From: Macrolepiota albuminosa
Lineage: Eukaryota; Basidiomycota; Agaricomycetes; Agaricales; Agaricaceae
DNA: 64,000 nucleotides
Assembly: GCA_027475525.1 (NCBI GenBank)
Contig: JAMWFC010000131.1
Coordinates: forward strand, 434,001-498,000
Direction of reading: 5' to 3'
Positions 23,311 through 36,000 of the stretch are shown here, piece after piece. The translations under genes were made by a program, and so were the position numbers. Every line of letters begins with the position of its first letter. Position 1 is the first letter of the stretch. The notes below the pieces were generated by a model that was given only the letters and a program-made list of their open reading frames with translations, was not told where the DNA came from and searched no databases.

Positions 23311-26300
23311 TTGCATGAGGCTAGGGCTGAAAGAATTTTCCAAAGCTGGGACCAGGAACATGCAGCTGATTTGGAGGAGGACTTTAACAATCTAGGTGCT
23401 CAAGATCTAGATGATCCTGTTGACAATAGAAGGCAGCAAAATCCAGCAGCAGGGCAACTGGAACCTCCTCTTCATCTTCCCATCCTACAACAACTTATAA
23501 ATGCTTTTCCAAGAGGAAGACAGCCTAGAAATAATCCTGCTGAGGATATAGAGGAAAACTTAGAATATGTAGATCCACCTGTGCAAAATCTACCAGCACC
23601 TCCCATCCTACAAAGGGTTGATCATATTCAAAGCATAAATGCTCTTCCAAGAGGAAGACAGCCTTATATAGATGAACTCTCAGCACATTATCTTGGTCTT
23701 ATGGATGTCATATGTCCATGCTGTCAGGCTCTACATTGGGATGCTGAAAAACTTACCAGTTCTACTAAACATCATACAAAATTTAGCATGTGCTGTCTGC
23801 AAGGCCAGATTGATTTGCCTAGACTTGCAGATGCTCCATCCTCTTTCTGATGCTTTTAAAGCATCTATTTGTCAATACAATGCAGCCTTTGCATTTACAT
23901 CTCTGGGAGTCAAAATTGACCAGGCAATTACCAATACTCCTGGACCATACAGCTTTAGAATCAATGGAGAGCTCCATCATCTGACAGGTGCTTTGCTTCC
24001 AACTGAAGGTGATCATCCTGTGTATGCACAACTCTACTTCTACAATCACAATCAATGATTGGCTTTTTATCAAGGAAGCAATCCTAGATTGGATCCTCAG
24101 ATAATGGCCTCTTTGCAGGATATGCTTCATAGAGTCAATCCCTTTATTGGCTTATATAAGCTTGCAAAGCAGATTATGACAGAAGTTCCTGAAGGCCAAC
24201 CACAAAGGCTTTCTGTTCAACTTAGGGCTGACTTTGGAGATCATTGATGCTATAACAACTCTAATAAACAGGAAGGAGTTGCAGCAATTATACCAGGAGA
24301 TGGCTCTGAAGAATGTTCAGATCATTGTGACATAGTCCTGCATCTGCATGGAGGTCAATTGAAGCGAATCAGCCATTTACACCCTTTTTATACTCCTTTA
24401 CACTACATGATCATATTTTCAACTAGAGAACATGGATTTCATTTAAACATTCCTTCTCAGCTGGGACCATGAGGCCAATGCAGAACACAAAATATCACCA
24501 AAACTGCTTACTATGCATATCAACTTCAGCAGAGATCTCCAGAAGCTAATGCCACTTTGCTTTGGCATGGTTGATTGTTTCAACAATATGTTGTCAATGC
24601 ATGGGCTTCAATCAAACAAACAAAACTTAATTGGGTTAGACACAATCAAACAAAGATTAGGGCTGGAATCTATCAAGGAGTGGTTGATGCAGCTGTTGGA
24701 GATGAAGACTTATGCAGGCAAAGCCAATGTGTGGTCCTCCCTTCTTCTCATGTTGGAAGTGAACAACACATGCAGCAATTATTCCAGGACTCTATGGCTA
24801 TTTGTAGGCATTTCCATAAACCTGATCTCTTCATCACTATGACTGCCAATCAAAAGTGGTCTGAAATTGAAGAGGCTCTGTTGAAGGAATCTATGGTTAA
24901 TGGAAAAAGGCAAACAGCTTCTGATCATCCAGATATTGTTGCCAAAGTATTTGAATTCAAGAAAAATGCTTTTTTGAAAGATATAAAAGATGGTCTCTTT
25001 GGGAAATGTGTGGCATCTGTCCATATTATTGAATTTCAAAAGAGGGGACTTCCACATATACATATCTTGATCTTTTTCCATCATTATGACAAGATTAAAG
25101 ATGCAGCCCATGTGGATACTATTGTTTCTGCTCAAATCCCTGATCCAGTAACTCAGCCACAATTGTATCAGATATTGGCTTTGCTTGAATTATCAATGCA
25201 GTGACTTACCTTGGTTATCAGGTTGTTACTACCAATATGGTTCATAGTCCATGTGGAGCAGATTTTCCCAATGTCAAGTGCATGGTAGATGGCAAATGTT
25301 TCAAGAGATATCTGTAAGGGTGACCTCTAGAGGCTGTGGCTCAGTCACACAGCTCACAGAGGGAGATCCAAAGTGTATTAGAGTATGTACTGACAATATT
25401 ATGATAACTACTCACCTGACAGAGGGAGATCCAAAGAGAACAAGTCTAGGGATTTCCTATGTCAGGTTGGATGCTTCTGGGGCTTCTGAAGCATGGAAAC
25501 AACTGTACAGTACAACAAAACCTTAAAAACTCAAAAATTGACTAACCAAACAACTGTGCAAACAAGGCAGGAAAACTCCAGACTCTGGAAGTCAGAAAGG
25601 CAAACTCTGGCTTATATAAGCAGTCTGGAAGTGGTGCTGAAGGGCCCACACTTGTCTGAATGATAGCTAAAGAACCAGAGCACCTCAAAGGCTGAGAATA
25701 GTACTAACAGATAGTGTTGAGAGAATAAAAGCAGCAAAATGAGAGAATGATAGAAGAAATAAGGAAATGAATGAAAGGAGAGTGAAGGAATAAGGAGTGA
25801 AAGAAGAAAGAAATGAGGAGTAAATGAGTCCCCTGACAATATTCCAAGAAATTTCAGGAGGCTACACAGTATGGTGATGATGGCTATCCCCAATATGCCA
25901 GACCTAACAATGGCTGCTTTTTTGAAAAGCATGGTCATCATTATGACAATCATAATGTTGTCCCATACAATCCATATCTCTCAGCCAAATTCCAATGTCA
26001 TATCAATGTGGAAGTCTGTGCTTCAGTGGATGCAATCAAATACATTCACAAGTACATTTACAAAGGTCATGATAGGACAACTTTGGAGATTGCTAGGGAT
26101 CAGAGGGAAGGAACACTTGGATGCCAGATACATTTCTGCCCCTGAAGCTTGCTGGCAATCTTTGAATTCAACATGCATGCTGAATATCCTTCAGTGTACA
26201 GATTACCTGTGCACTTGGAAAATCAGCATGAAGTTTATTTTCCAGATGATGAACCAATACAGGTGGTAGCTGCTAGACCCAATGCAGACAAGACTGCACT

Positions 26301-26750
26301 CACAGCTTGGTTTGAAGCCAATACCAGGTTTCCCAATAATAACACCACTTATCAGAACTTTTCAACCAAGTTTGTTTATGAGGCATCTAAATGGAGTTGG
26401 AAGAAGAGGCAGAGAGGTATAGCAATTGGGAGGATGTACTTTGCTTCACCAAGACAGGGAGAAAGGTTCTATCTCAGGGATGCTCTTGATTGTTGTAACC
26501 AATGCAACTTCATGGGCTGATCTCAGGACAGTCAATGGTCATATCTATCCCACTTATCAAGAAGCATGCAAGGCTCTAGGTCTTTTAGAGGATGATGCAG
26601 AATGGAGGCAGTGTCTCATTGAAGCTGCTCCAATTCAAGTAGAATCAGCTCTCAGGCAGCTGGTTTGCACTATTCTATTCCACTGTGCTCCTGCCACTCC
26701 TGAGGCTTTATGGCACAAATTCAAGCATTCTATCTGTGATGATCTTTGAC
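23311..26750 (+). pseudogene. Helitron Rep (Helitron-like N) region, decayed and split by a solo LTR
   Basis: It starts with the family's zinc-like segment: CPCCQALHWDAEKL then FSMCCLQGQIDLP (about 23,700-23,830). The rolling-circle region follows at 24,575-25,204: CVVLPSSHVGSEQHM, DSMAICRHFHKPDLFITMTA, and the HUH motif in GLPHIHILIF (about 25,047-25,076). The region continues after the LTR insertion with NNGCFFEKHGHH, DAIKYIHKYIYKGHDR (about 26,027-26,074) and DARYISAPEACWQ. The Rep nicks and transfers a single DNA strand in an active Helitron. Stops (for example 24,057 and 24,245) and frame changes are numerous, mostly explained by C-to-T or G-to-A changes. The LTR (25,313-25,838) interrupts the frame. 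Confidence 0.8.
25313..25838 (-). mobile_element. Solo LTR (520-bp family) inside the Helitron
   Basis: TGTAAGGGTGACC...GAGTCCCCTGACA, 526 bp, with flanks ATATC (25,308-25,312) and ATATT (25,839-25,843): a 5-bp target duplication with one transition. By comparison with E3, where the same LTR abuts a minus-strand integrase, the LTR's own sense is minus. No internal retroelement sequence remains, so it arose by LTR-LTR recombination. Confidence 0.85.
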
Positions 26751-26943
26751 ACAGATTGGAACATACTAGACAGTACAGAGACTGAGTCTTTACCAATGAG
26801 GATGTCTATGACTATGGCCTTCATCTCATCAATGACACTTTGATGAATTTTGGAAAAACTCTGAAAGACTTTTCCAACATGCTAGAAGCTCAACACAATT
26901 GGAATATAGTTCCAGGTAATTGGTATTTGCATAAAAGATTGAC

Positions 26944-28446
26944 TTGGATACTGATCAAACTATTCTTCTAGGCAATAGGCTTTTAGAAGATGAAACCAAT
27001 TATGATGTTGAGGAGCTAAAGCAAAGAGTGGAGGAAAAGAAGGCCAAGTTCAATGTGGAACAACTGGAGACTTTTAATGCTGTCATGAACTCTGTGAACA
27101 ACAATTTGGGCAGAATGCTATTCATTTATAGTGCTGGAGGATGTGGCAAAACCTTTGTCTGCAATACTCTGGCTGCTGCTATTTGTTCCAATAGAGATGT
27201 GGCATTATGTGTAGCATCATCTGGGATTGCTGCCTTATTGTTGGAAGGGGGTAGGACTGCTCATTCAAGATTTAAAATTTCCATTCCTGCTCTTGACACA
27301 TCCATTGCCAATATCAAGAGAAAAACCCAGTTATCACAGCTTATACTTCACACCAAAGTTGTTATTTGAGATGAAGTTCCAATGCAACACAAAAATGCTA
27401 TTGATTCTGTGGATCGTGGCTTCAGGGACATTTTTGATAATGACATTTCCTTTGGTGGAGTTACTGTGGTTTTTGAAGAGGACTTTAGACAAACTCATCC
27501 AGTGGTTCCACATGGGCTTGGGCAGCAGATGATTGGTGCTTCACTCAAAAGGGGCTGACTTTGAAATCATATTCAAATCCACTACTTGGTCCAAAATATG
27601 AGATTGGATCAGACTGCAGAGAATATTGCTCATGCAGCTTGGTTATTGGATGTTGGTGCAGGGAAAAATCTAGAATCTGGAGAAACAGTCAAATTGCCTG
27701 AAAGGATGATCTGTGATGACAATTTCATCACTGGATTAATTTCTTCTATATATCCTGATATTGGTCATCCTCAAAATGATCAGTATTATCTGGACCGGAC
27801 TATTCTCTCTGGCAAGAACTCTGATATAGAGGAGATCAATGCAGAAGTTCTAGAGAGGTATCCAGGAGAAGAAAGAATTTTACAGAATGCAGACTCTGTT
27901 CTTTCTGATAACAGGAATCCTGATGGCCTTGCATTATATCCTGTAGAATATCTCAACTCTTTGAAAGCCAGTAGTTTGTCTTTGGCTAAACTGGCTTTGA
28001 AGATTGGAGTTCCTGTCATGCTCCTCAGGAATCTGAATACAACCAAAGGACTTTGCAATGGAACAAGAATGATTGTCACTCATATCAGCATCAGAGTCCT
28101 CAGATGTCATATTATCAGTGGAGATGCCAAGTTTACAGGTTCAACTGTTTTGATTTCAAGGATCAATCTAGATGCCTCTGAAGAGGATTTGCTGATACCA
28201 TTACACAGAAGACAGTTTCCAATTCAATTGGCCTTTGCTATGACTATCAACAAGTCTCAAAGGCAATCAGTCAAGCATGTTGGATTGGACCTTTGATCAC
28301 CTGTTTTTACACATGGCCAACTTTGTGCTGCACTTTTTCAATGCACATCAGGAGATCATATCAAGGTGATTTTGTCAAGAGAAAATACATCAAAAACAAC
28401 TGCAAATATTGTATATGAAGAAATCCTCAATAATTTACAAATGTAA
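26944..28446 (+). pseudogene. Helitron Pif1-like helicase domain, decayed
   Basis: It contains the helicase part of the Helitron protein: FIYSAGGCGKTFVCNTLAAA with the Walker A (about 27,124-27,180), then SSGIAALLL, a Walker B region in which the usual WDE Trp is a stop (TGA at about 27,367, then DEVPMQ), FEEDFRQTHPVVPHG (motif III; usual GGDFRQ changed), LLRNLNTTKGLCNGTRM (about 28,020), and the final FAMTINKSQRQSV motif. After a TGA at 28,294 (consistent with CGA) the frame continues SPVFTHGQLCAALFQC to a true end at 28,446. An intact protein would unwind DNA during rolling-circle transposition. The Helitron's 5' TC and 3' CTRR ends were not located. Confidence 0.85.
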
Positions 28447-28640
28447 GTGTGATTGTTAATTAACTACTTATTACCAACTTTTATATTTTAGCATTTAACT
28501 TGATATTTGTTGATACTGTACATATAACTTGGAATTGTAGTATTATTTCTTGGGTTTACAAATGTGAGTGTGATTGTTGATTATCTACTTATTACTAACT
28601 TTTATATTTTAGCATCTAACTTGATTTTTGTTAATACTGT
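28447..28640. repeat. Diverged direct repeat after the Helitron helicase
   Basis: A unit starting AAATGT(A/G)AGTGTGATTGTT and containing CTACTTATTACCAACTTTTA occurs twice with a period of about 120 bp. The TGTAAGTG start echoes the arrays upstream of the Helitron coding region. Confidence 0.6.
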
Positions 28641-29221
28641 ACTAATAGAATATACATAACTTGGAATTGTAGCACCTTGATAAATGTGAAACTCTTTATT
28701 CATTAACAACATATGCTGGAATCAATAAGATATAATGAAAGTAAGATAATGATAGAAGCTGAGTTATTGATATACATATTTGGAGCCCCTAACCAAATGA
28801 AGTGAGGGTTGGGGTGGAGATTGAGTTACTTATATACATACTTGGAGCCCTAATCAAACAAAGTGAGGTTAGGGTGGAGGCTTAGTTGGAGAGGATTTGG
28901 GGGTAAAGCCTCCAATAACTCAACTATTTTCAGCTGTGGAATATCACATACCTTTGACAATGCATAGCAATAGAAGTCTGGTGTCAAGATCATAGACCCA
29001 TGACTTTGAAGATTCATCTTTGACATTTGTGGACACAGAAAGAGTCATGCTCCTTTGACTCTGAAGGTTGTTAGGCTTGTGTGGTCAAAACAAGAATACA
29101 GCATGATAATCCCAAACCACAGCCAAATGTAGCTCCAAAGCATGCTTCTGGTTCCATAGAGCAACCTTGAGGTTTAAAGATATCAAGGATCAGTCAACAG
29201 CATCTATAATATGTGGGAAGA
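28641..29221. other. Non-coding stretch with one diverged 70-bp duplication
   Basis: Around 28,760-28,890 a segment (TTGGAGCCC..AACCAAA, GTTGGGGTGGAG) occurs twice with differences. No gene is seen. It ends at the E4 5' LTR; flank GAAGA. Confidence 0.5.
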
Positions 29222-29843
29222 TGATAGGCTTCTACTTGGACTGAGCACATCAAGGGGCACACTACAGGCCTACAGACACAGGCCATACTCGAGACCCTAG
29301 CAATTCTCTTGGACACAGGACACCACGGTCCTTAGCGCTCAATTATAGGCATTGTTTATCAGTCTAAACCACCACTACTAAGCCTTCAGCATATACCACT
29401 TATTGACCTTGGAGGATTAGAAGACCAAGGACTCAGGGCGCTAGCACAGCAGTGGGGACATGACTTTGACCAAACTCTGATCAGTTCCATAAAGGGGTTA
29501 GCATTAGGCGCTGCCATTGGACGAGGCACTTCAATCAGAAGTCTAAAGAATCAGCAGCGACGGAACAGGATATACTCTAGCCCGACATTTTATCCATCAA
29601 GAATTGATACCAGGTTTAGCGCCAACAGTAGAACTCATGGCATCTGTTGAGGATTTTCTGACCATACCCTGCAAAGGCCTAGCCAATCAAAATTACACTA
29701 AAAAGTGAGCAGACTCATACAAAGTTTAAGTTAGTTTAGAGTCACCATGGCCAATGGGCTATATTGCTGTTGGTCGCCATTGCCTCATTATGCTGCACTA
29801 CTCGTCTATTCTTCTATATCTTTGTGTAAACTACGACACTTAC
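29222..29843 (+). repeat. E4 5' LTR, first part
   Basis: It starts TGATAGGCTTCTAC and matches 60,855-61,255 closely over about 400 bp. E1 inserted after CTTAC at 29,839-29,843; the LTR resumes at 41,274. Confidence 0.8.
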
Positions 29844-30659
29844 TGTCAGGTTCCGCTGAATCGGGGGCTTTCTGGGAAAGCAACGCCCTTACGATGTGGA
29901 CTTGATCTACGGATACTCGGGTGCCTGGAACTCCGGGGCTAGGACTCCGGGGTTCAAGGTGAGGACAGGGGTAATCCCGGGAGAGGGGACTAGATTCCGG
30001 GGGTTTTGGATGAGAGTGGCTGGGAATTGGAGGGGGTCGAGTCGTGAACCGGACCGGGAGAGGGGACTAGATTCCGGGGGTTTTGGATGAGAGTGGCTGG
30101 GAATTGGAGGGGGTCGAGTCGTGAACCGGAGGTTCTAAGACGAGACCAAGTTAGTAAGTTAAGAGTCGCAAAGTGCGTACCAAAGCTTAGAGCACGCAAA
30201 TACTAAGGCGTGCCAGTCGAAGCGTACCAAACGAGGCGTACCAGTCAAACAGAGGGCACGCGATATCCAAGTAACAGTTATGCAATATCAAGACTACCGA
30301 ATACAACAGGGAGCTACACTATAAGTACTACGGGGCCGGGTCTCGGGGTTCCGGGATGTCTGGGATGGGTTCCGGGGGTTATTGAGTAGCGGCAGGGGCT
30401 GTATACCGGGATCGCGCGTGTGGGGCGCGCGATCAATGGGCGCGGATGGAGCCGTGATGCGTGATGCGTGATGGCCGGCACGAGTCGCGTGATCTGATCG
30501 TTGATCGGGGCTGGTGATGGCTGATGGCGGTCCTTGATGCGCGTGATGGCGGTGTCGGCGGTCGTGATGGCGGGGCGTGTCCTGTGGGGTCGGAGGGAGG
30601 GTCCCGGAGGGTGTTCCGGGGGTGTCCCGGGGTGGGCCCGGAGGGGAGGGGTCGTGACA
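29844..30659 (-). repeat. E1 3' LTR
   Basis: 816 bp; 77 bp longer than its partner only because of a tandem 77-bp duplication (about 29,976-30,129). It carries the TATA and start-site motif in minus sense like the 5' LTR. Confidence 0.9.
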
Positions 30660-30677
30660 TCACCCCCCCCTCAGCGC
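30660..30677 (-). promoter_or_regulatory. E1 polypurine tract
   Basis: Minus-strand reading gives a long G run then GTGA directly before the LTR TG, the expected plus-strand primer site. E2 and E3 have the same arrangement. Confidence 0.8.
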
Positions 30678-30787
30678 CGAGACCCTCCGAGGCGCGCGTA
30701 GCCGGTGGTTCGGACCGGGGGTCAACCGTGGGATCCGGCACCTGACCTGCCACGTATCGAAAAAAAATTTTACCGTCAAGTTCAACC

Positions 30788-32653
30788 ATGTCGCGTACGC
30801 CAACGCATTCCCCGACGCCCCCGCAAACCAACGAGGTTGCGCCCCTGATGGCCTGGGAGGCCCGGGATGCGCGGTACCGGGCCCGCCTGGACCGGGAGCG
30901 CGTGGCGGCGCTTGTACAACAGCGTGAGTGCTCTCGCAAGGGTCCGCTTACCGCGGCTGACGTTTCCCCTTCAGAACAAAGATCTTTCCCCGCTCCGGAG
31001 GCGGGTCCCAGCCGACTCCCGGAGCCTGTCCCTGGTGCAGGTCCCGGGGGTCCTTCAGGTGCCAGTCATCCCGCGCCCACTTTTGCGCAGATGACCGTGC
31101 GTCCCCCCCGTCCCCCTCCCCCTCCTCGTCCTAGACTGGTCACCCCTCGTTTCCGTCGCTCCGGGATGGCGGTGGGGGCCATTTCCGAGGTCCCGGAGGC
31201 CCAGCGCGTTGAGTGGGCCGATGCGATGCAGGAGGCCTTCGAGGGGGCGCTGGTGAGGCCCCGGGGCTTGCCCCCCCATGCCTGGTGTGTCAACAACGGG
31301 CCGGTAAGTGGCTTCATACCTCTGGTTTCGAGGCTGACCCGGGTGCCTAGTGCCTCCACTGTGCGCGCCGCTCAGTGATGTGCTTGTTTGAGGTCCCGTC
31401 CCCCTCGTCCTGACGCGATACTGCGGTGTGCGAGGCGTGCCACGACAATCACGAGCGGTGCTCCGTTTTGGCCCTCTGGAGGGCGTATTGTATGTTGCGG
31501 GAGCAGGGATGGCCGTTGGGGGGAGTGACCCGGAGGATGGGAGTGGAGGAGAGGGACTGGGTGGTCGAGTCGCCGATGGGAGTGCCGGGGGGTTCTGGGG
31601 GTGGAGCCCCGACGAGGGAGTCTCGGGGTATGGCGGGGGTGGGTGGTCGGGGCCGGCCCGTGGTCTTGATCACGTGCCGGGTAACCCGGGCTGGGGCGAG
31701 CGGGGGTCGTGTCAACAAGGGGAAGAGGCGGGCGTCGCCCAGCCCTTCTCCCGGGCCTTCCAAGTGGCCACGACTTTCTCGGGAGGCTCCCTCCCCGACC
31801 CCTCCCTTGCGTCTATCCCCGGCGGCGTTCTCTCCCTTGTCGGGGCGGCCGCTGAGCGCTGACGTAGCGGCGCTGCAGGAGCGCATGGACCGGGCCGAGC
31901 GGGAGAGGCGGGAGTTGGCCGACCACCACCAGGTCACGGCCAAGCAGCTACGGGGGGTTTGGACGACCCTGGCTCGGAGCGAGGAGATGGTGAGGCAGGA
32001 GGAGGCGGCTCGGCGGTGGGTGGAGGAGGACCGGGGGGCGGTGGTCTGGGAGTTGCAGGAGGCTCGGGTCGCCCGGGGGGAGTTGGAGGCCGAGCGGGAC
32101 GCGTTGCGGTCCCGGCTGGAGCAGGGGGCGGGCCATCCGGAGCCGGCCCCTCAGAGCTTGCAAGACCTGGTCGTCGCCCGGATGGCGGCTTTGAGTAAGT
32201 GGTTCGAGCCGCTCTCCTGTGTCCCCGCACTAATTTCTTAGGTTGGGCCCGGGAGCACTGCCTGCTCCTGGACGGGGCGACTGCGGCGCTTGCTGCGCTG
32301 CAGGAGGAGCAGTGCCCGGAGGTAACGACCCCCGGGGTGGAGCGCGGTCTCGACCTCCTGGGGCGACTTGTGGTCGCACACCGGCGGAGGAACGTGCCTG
32401 CACGACCCCCGGGGTGGAGCGCGGTCTCGACCTCCTGGGGCGACTTGTGGTCGCACACCGGCGGAGGAACGTGCCTGCCCCAGGGTCCTGGTTCGAGCGC
32501 GTGTTGGACGAGGGCGAGCCCCTCCTGTCTTGGGAACAGCTGGCCGGGGAAGCGTGGCGGGAGCATGGTCCGGAGGGGGCGGGGGAGGATTTCCGGGGTT
32601 GGCCAAGGGGGGAAGAGGGCGAGGAGAGTCACGGTCCGGGGCCCCAGCGTTAG
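30788..32653 (+). pseudogene. E1 antisense spliced gene: Zn-cluster-like Cys motif plus coiled coil
   Basis: It runs opposite to gag-pol and starts 129 bp inside the 3' LTR (ATG 30,788, MSRTPTHSPTPPQTNEVAPL). Inferred exons: 30,788-30,923; 30,975-31,303; 31,351-32,194; 32,242-32,653. The introns are 47-51 bp with GTGAGT/GTAAGT donors and CTGAC or CTAAT branch sites, and all junctions keep phase. Exon 2 is Pro-rich. Exon 3 opens with CLHCARRSVMC, a stop at 31,411 where E2 has Cys, then VCEACHDNHERC: a CX2CX6C...CX2CX6C layout like fungal Zn2Cys6 clusters with a longer middle. A basic Ser/Pro segment (KRRASPSPSPGPSK) and a long heptad-like helix (about 31,860-32,130) follow. A 77-bp duplication (32,325-32,478) breaks exon 4. 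E2 carries a homologue with the same first intron although sequences differ, which argues for a real gene. A regulatory or nucleic-acid-binding role is inference. Confidence 0.7.
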
Positions 32654-33082
32654 GGGCGGTATCTTGTCGTTTTTCGTTCTTTGTCTGTCGTGCCTCTGTA
32701 AGTACTGTACTCATAGCAAAATGTATATACTTGTCCTTTGGAAGTAAGTAAGAGGGGAACCATGTGAGTAATGAGGCGGGAAAGCGGGGAGGAGACCTTG
32801 CCCATAATCCGGGGCGCTACTGTAAAAAAAAAAGGAATACTAGAAGGGAGTAAGATCTAGAAAGAAAAAACAGAAAGTATACGCGGGAGTTGAATCCCTG
32901 ATGAGTCCAGAGGCGGGGGTAAGGGAGTAAGATCTAGAAAGAAAAAACAGAAAGTATACGCGGGAGTTGAATCCCTGATGAGTCCAGAGGCGGGGGTTAC
33001 ACCCACTACTGCCGTCTGTGAGTCCTGCGCCCGGGGGGGGGAGTTGAATCCCTGATGAGTCCAGAGGCGGGGGTTACACCCA

Positions 33083-36000
33083 CTACTGCCGTCTGTGAGT
33101 CCTGCGCCCGGGGGGATCGTCTCCCGGGTGCCATTGCTGGAAGTCCCGGAGTTTGTCGAGGGCGCCTTCGAGGTTTCGTCGCGGTTCCCAAGTGTCGTCC
33201 TCTGGGCCGTATCCCTTCCATCGTACGAGGAAGTGGGGTTGTCCCCGAATGTTCCGGGAGTCGAGGATGTCTTCAACTTCGTAGTGGTACTCGTCCTCAA
33301 CCTCGACCGGGGGAGGGGGCTCGGGGCGTCGTTCGGAGAAAGGATCTGGGGGGTGTCGTTCCAGGAGGCGGACGTGGAATACCGGGTGCAGACCTTTTAA
33401 TCCCGGGGGGAGCTCGATTTTGTAGGCGTGGGATGAGACCTTCTTCAATATCTTGAACGGGCCGAGACGCTTGTGATCGAGTTTTGGGGAGGGCCGGCGG
33501 GTGCGCAGGTGTCGTCAATCTAACCATACCTTTGTCCTGGGGGCCCAGTCGGGGGTGTCTTCCCATTTCCGGTCGGCGTGTTTCACGTAGGCCTGGTTCG
33601 CGATATCGATCTCTTCCCGGAGAAACTCATGAAGGGATTGGAGATCCTGGGCGACCTCATGGGCGGCGTGCGACGGGATGTCCCTGAGCGAGAGTGTCAG
33701 TCGGGGGTGGTATCCCTTGTTGGCAAAGAAGGGGGATACCCCGGTGGCAGAGTGCGGCGTGTTGTTGTAGGTGAACTCGGCCAGGGGGAGCTCGGCGCGC
33801 CAGTCGTCCTGTAAGTAGTTGACGTACAGTCGGAGGTACTGCTCGAGAGACTGGTTGACCCTTTTGGTTTGGCCGTCGGTTTCGGGGTGGTAGGCGGTAG
33901 AGAGGTTAGTCTTTACTTCAAGTGCCTTACACAGGGAAGTCCAAAACTTGGACATGAAGAGAGGGCCACGGTCGGAGACGATGTCGTCCGGGAGTCCATG
34001 TTTGGCAAAGACGTGCTCGAGGAACAGCCAGGCAAAATCCGGGGCGGTATCCGTGGTGTGGCAGGGTAGGAAGATGCCCTGTTTGGTTAGCCTGCACACA
34101 ACGACGAGAATGGCATCGAACCCTTCAGACTCCGGGAGTTCGACGATGTGGTCCAGGGATATGGAGGACCAGGGGCGTCGCCCGACTGGCAGGGGTTTCA
34201 GGAGTCCATATGGTCGGTGTCGGGGGACCTTGGCCCGGAGGCAGGGTTCACATGATCGAATGTAGCGGGTCACGTCCTTCTTCAGCCCTGGCCAAAAGTA
34301 AGTCCGGGAGATCAGCTGGAGAGTCTTACGTATCCCAGGGTGTCCCCAGAGCTTATGGTCGTGGTGTTGACGGAGGACGTCGTAGCGAAGTCGGGCGTGA
34401 TCCGGGACGTAGATGCGGCCGTCCCGGAGGAGGAGTTTCCCGTCGGGGGACAAGGAGAAGGTGGGGTCCCGGTCGGTTTCGTCGGAAGGGTTTCGGGGGT
34501 CGTGATCGGTGAAGTACTTGTCTCGGGGAGCGCGGCGGATCCGGTTCAGGGTTCCTTCGTCGTTTAAGATCAGTACGGCATTCAGATGTTCGGGAGGGAT
34601 CACCACGCGATGGTTGAACGCATTGCGTTCCGCTTCGAATGACTTCTTGGGGTAGACGTCCGGTCGACGGGTGAGGGCATTGGGCTTGGCGCCAAGTCGT
34701 CCCGGGCGGTACTGAATCGTGAAGTCGTATTCCGAGAGGATCTCGGACCACCGGGCCTGCCGTCGACTGAGTTGCTTGGTCGTGGTGAAGTACTGCAGGT
34801 TATTATGATCCGAATAGACCTGGATCCGGTGCCGGGCTCCCTTGAGGTAGGCCCGCCATTGCTTGAAGGCTTCGACGATGGCGAGGAGTTCCTTGTCATA
34901 AATATCGTAGTTGAGCTCGGCGTCGATCATGGACCGGGTATAGAAAGCGACTGGCCGGGGTTCCCCACCGTCAGGCTCCATCTGTGAGAGGATCCCGGCG
35001 ATGGCGTAGTCGGACGCGTCACATTCCAGGATGATTGGGAGGGCCGGGTCGTAGTGCCGGAGTACCGGGGCGACTGTGAAAGCCTCCTTGAGCAAGTTAA
35101 AGACGCTCTGGCACTTACTGTCCCAGTTCCAGGCGATGTCCTTGCGCGTGAGCTGGTTGAGGGGTTTCGTGATCCTGGAGTAGTTGTCTATAAACCTCCG
35201 GTAGAAGTTAGTGAAACCCAGGAAGGACTGTACTTCCTTGACGTTCCGGGGTTGCGGCCAGTTGACGATGGCCTCGACCTTGTGGGGGTCCATGCGAACG
35301 CCATTCGGGGATACTATGACGCCAAGATACTCAACCTCTTCCGTATGGAATGAACACTTCTCGGGCTTGGCGTGGAGGTTGTGCTCCCGGAGGCGCTCGA
35401 GGACTTGCCGGACATGCTTCTGGTGATCCTCCGGTTCTCGGGCTTGGCGTGGAGGTTGTGCTCCCGGAGGCGCTCGAGGACTTGCCGGACATGCTTCTGG
35501 TGATCCTCCGGCGAGTCGGAATAAATGAGGATGTCGTCCAGGTAGACGATCACGAAGACGTCACTCATGTCGTGGAAGATGTCGTTCATGAAGTATTGGA
35601 ACGTGGGATGTCGTCCAGGTAGACGATCACGAAGACGTCACTCATGTCGTGGAAGATGTCGTTCATGAAGTATTGGAACGTGGCGGAGGAGTTAGTCATT
35701 CCGAAAGGCATCACAAGGTACTCAAACAGACCATACCGCGTGCGGAACGCGGTTTTCCACTCGTGTCCCGGGGCGATGCGGACGTTGTTGTAACCGGAGC
35801 GGAGGTCGATCTTTGTATAAACCTTGGCACTGCGGAGTCGATCGACCAGATCGCCAATGAGCGGGAGCGGGTAGCGGTTCTTCTTGGTGATCTTATTGAG
35901 TCCTCGGTAGTCGACACAGAGTTGGAGCGAGCCGTCCTTCTTCTTGGCGAATAGAACCGGGGCTCCGGCGGCGGAGGCGGAGGGTCGGATGAATCCCTTA

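Noticed and set aside
31934..32632. 232-residue minus-strand ORF rich in Pro and Arg
   Set aside because: It is the complement of the GC-rich antisense-gene exons 3-4, has no E2 counterpart with similar composition by codon, and carries no motif.
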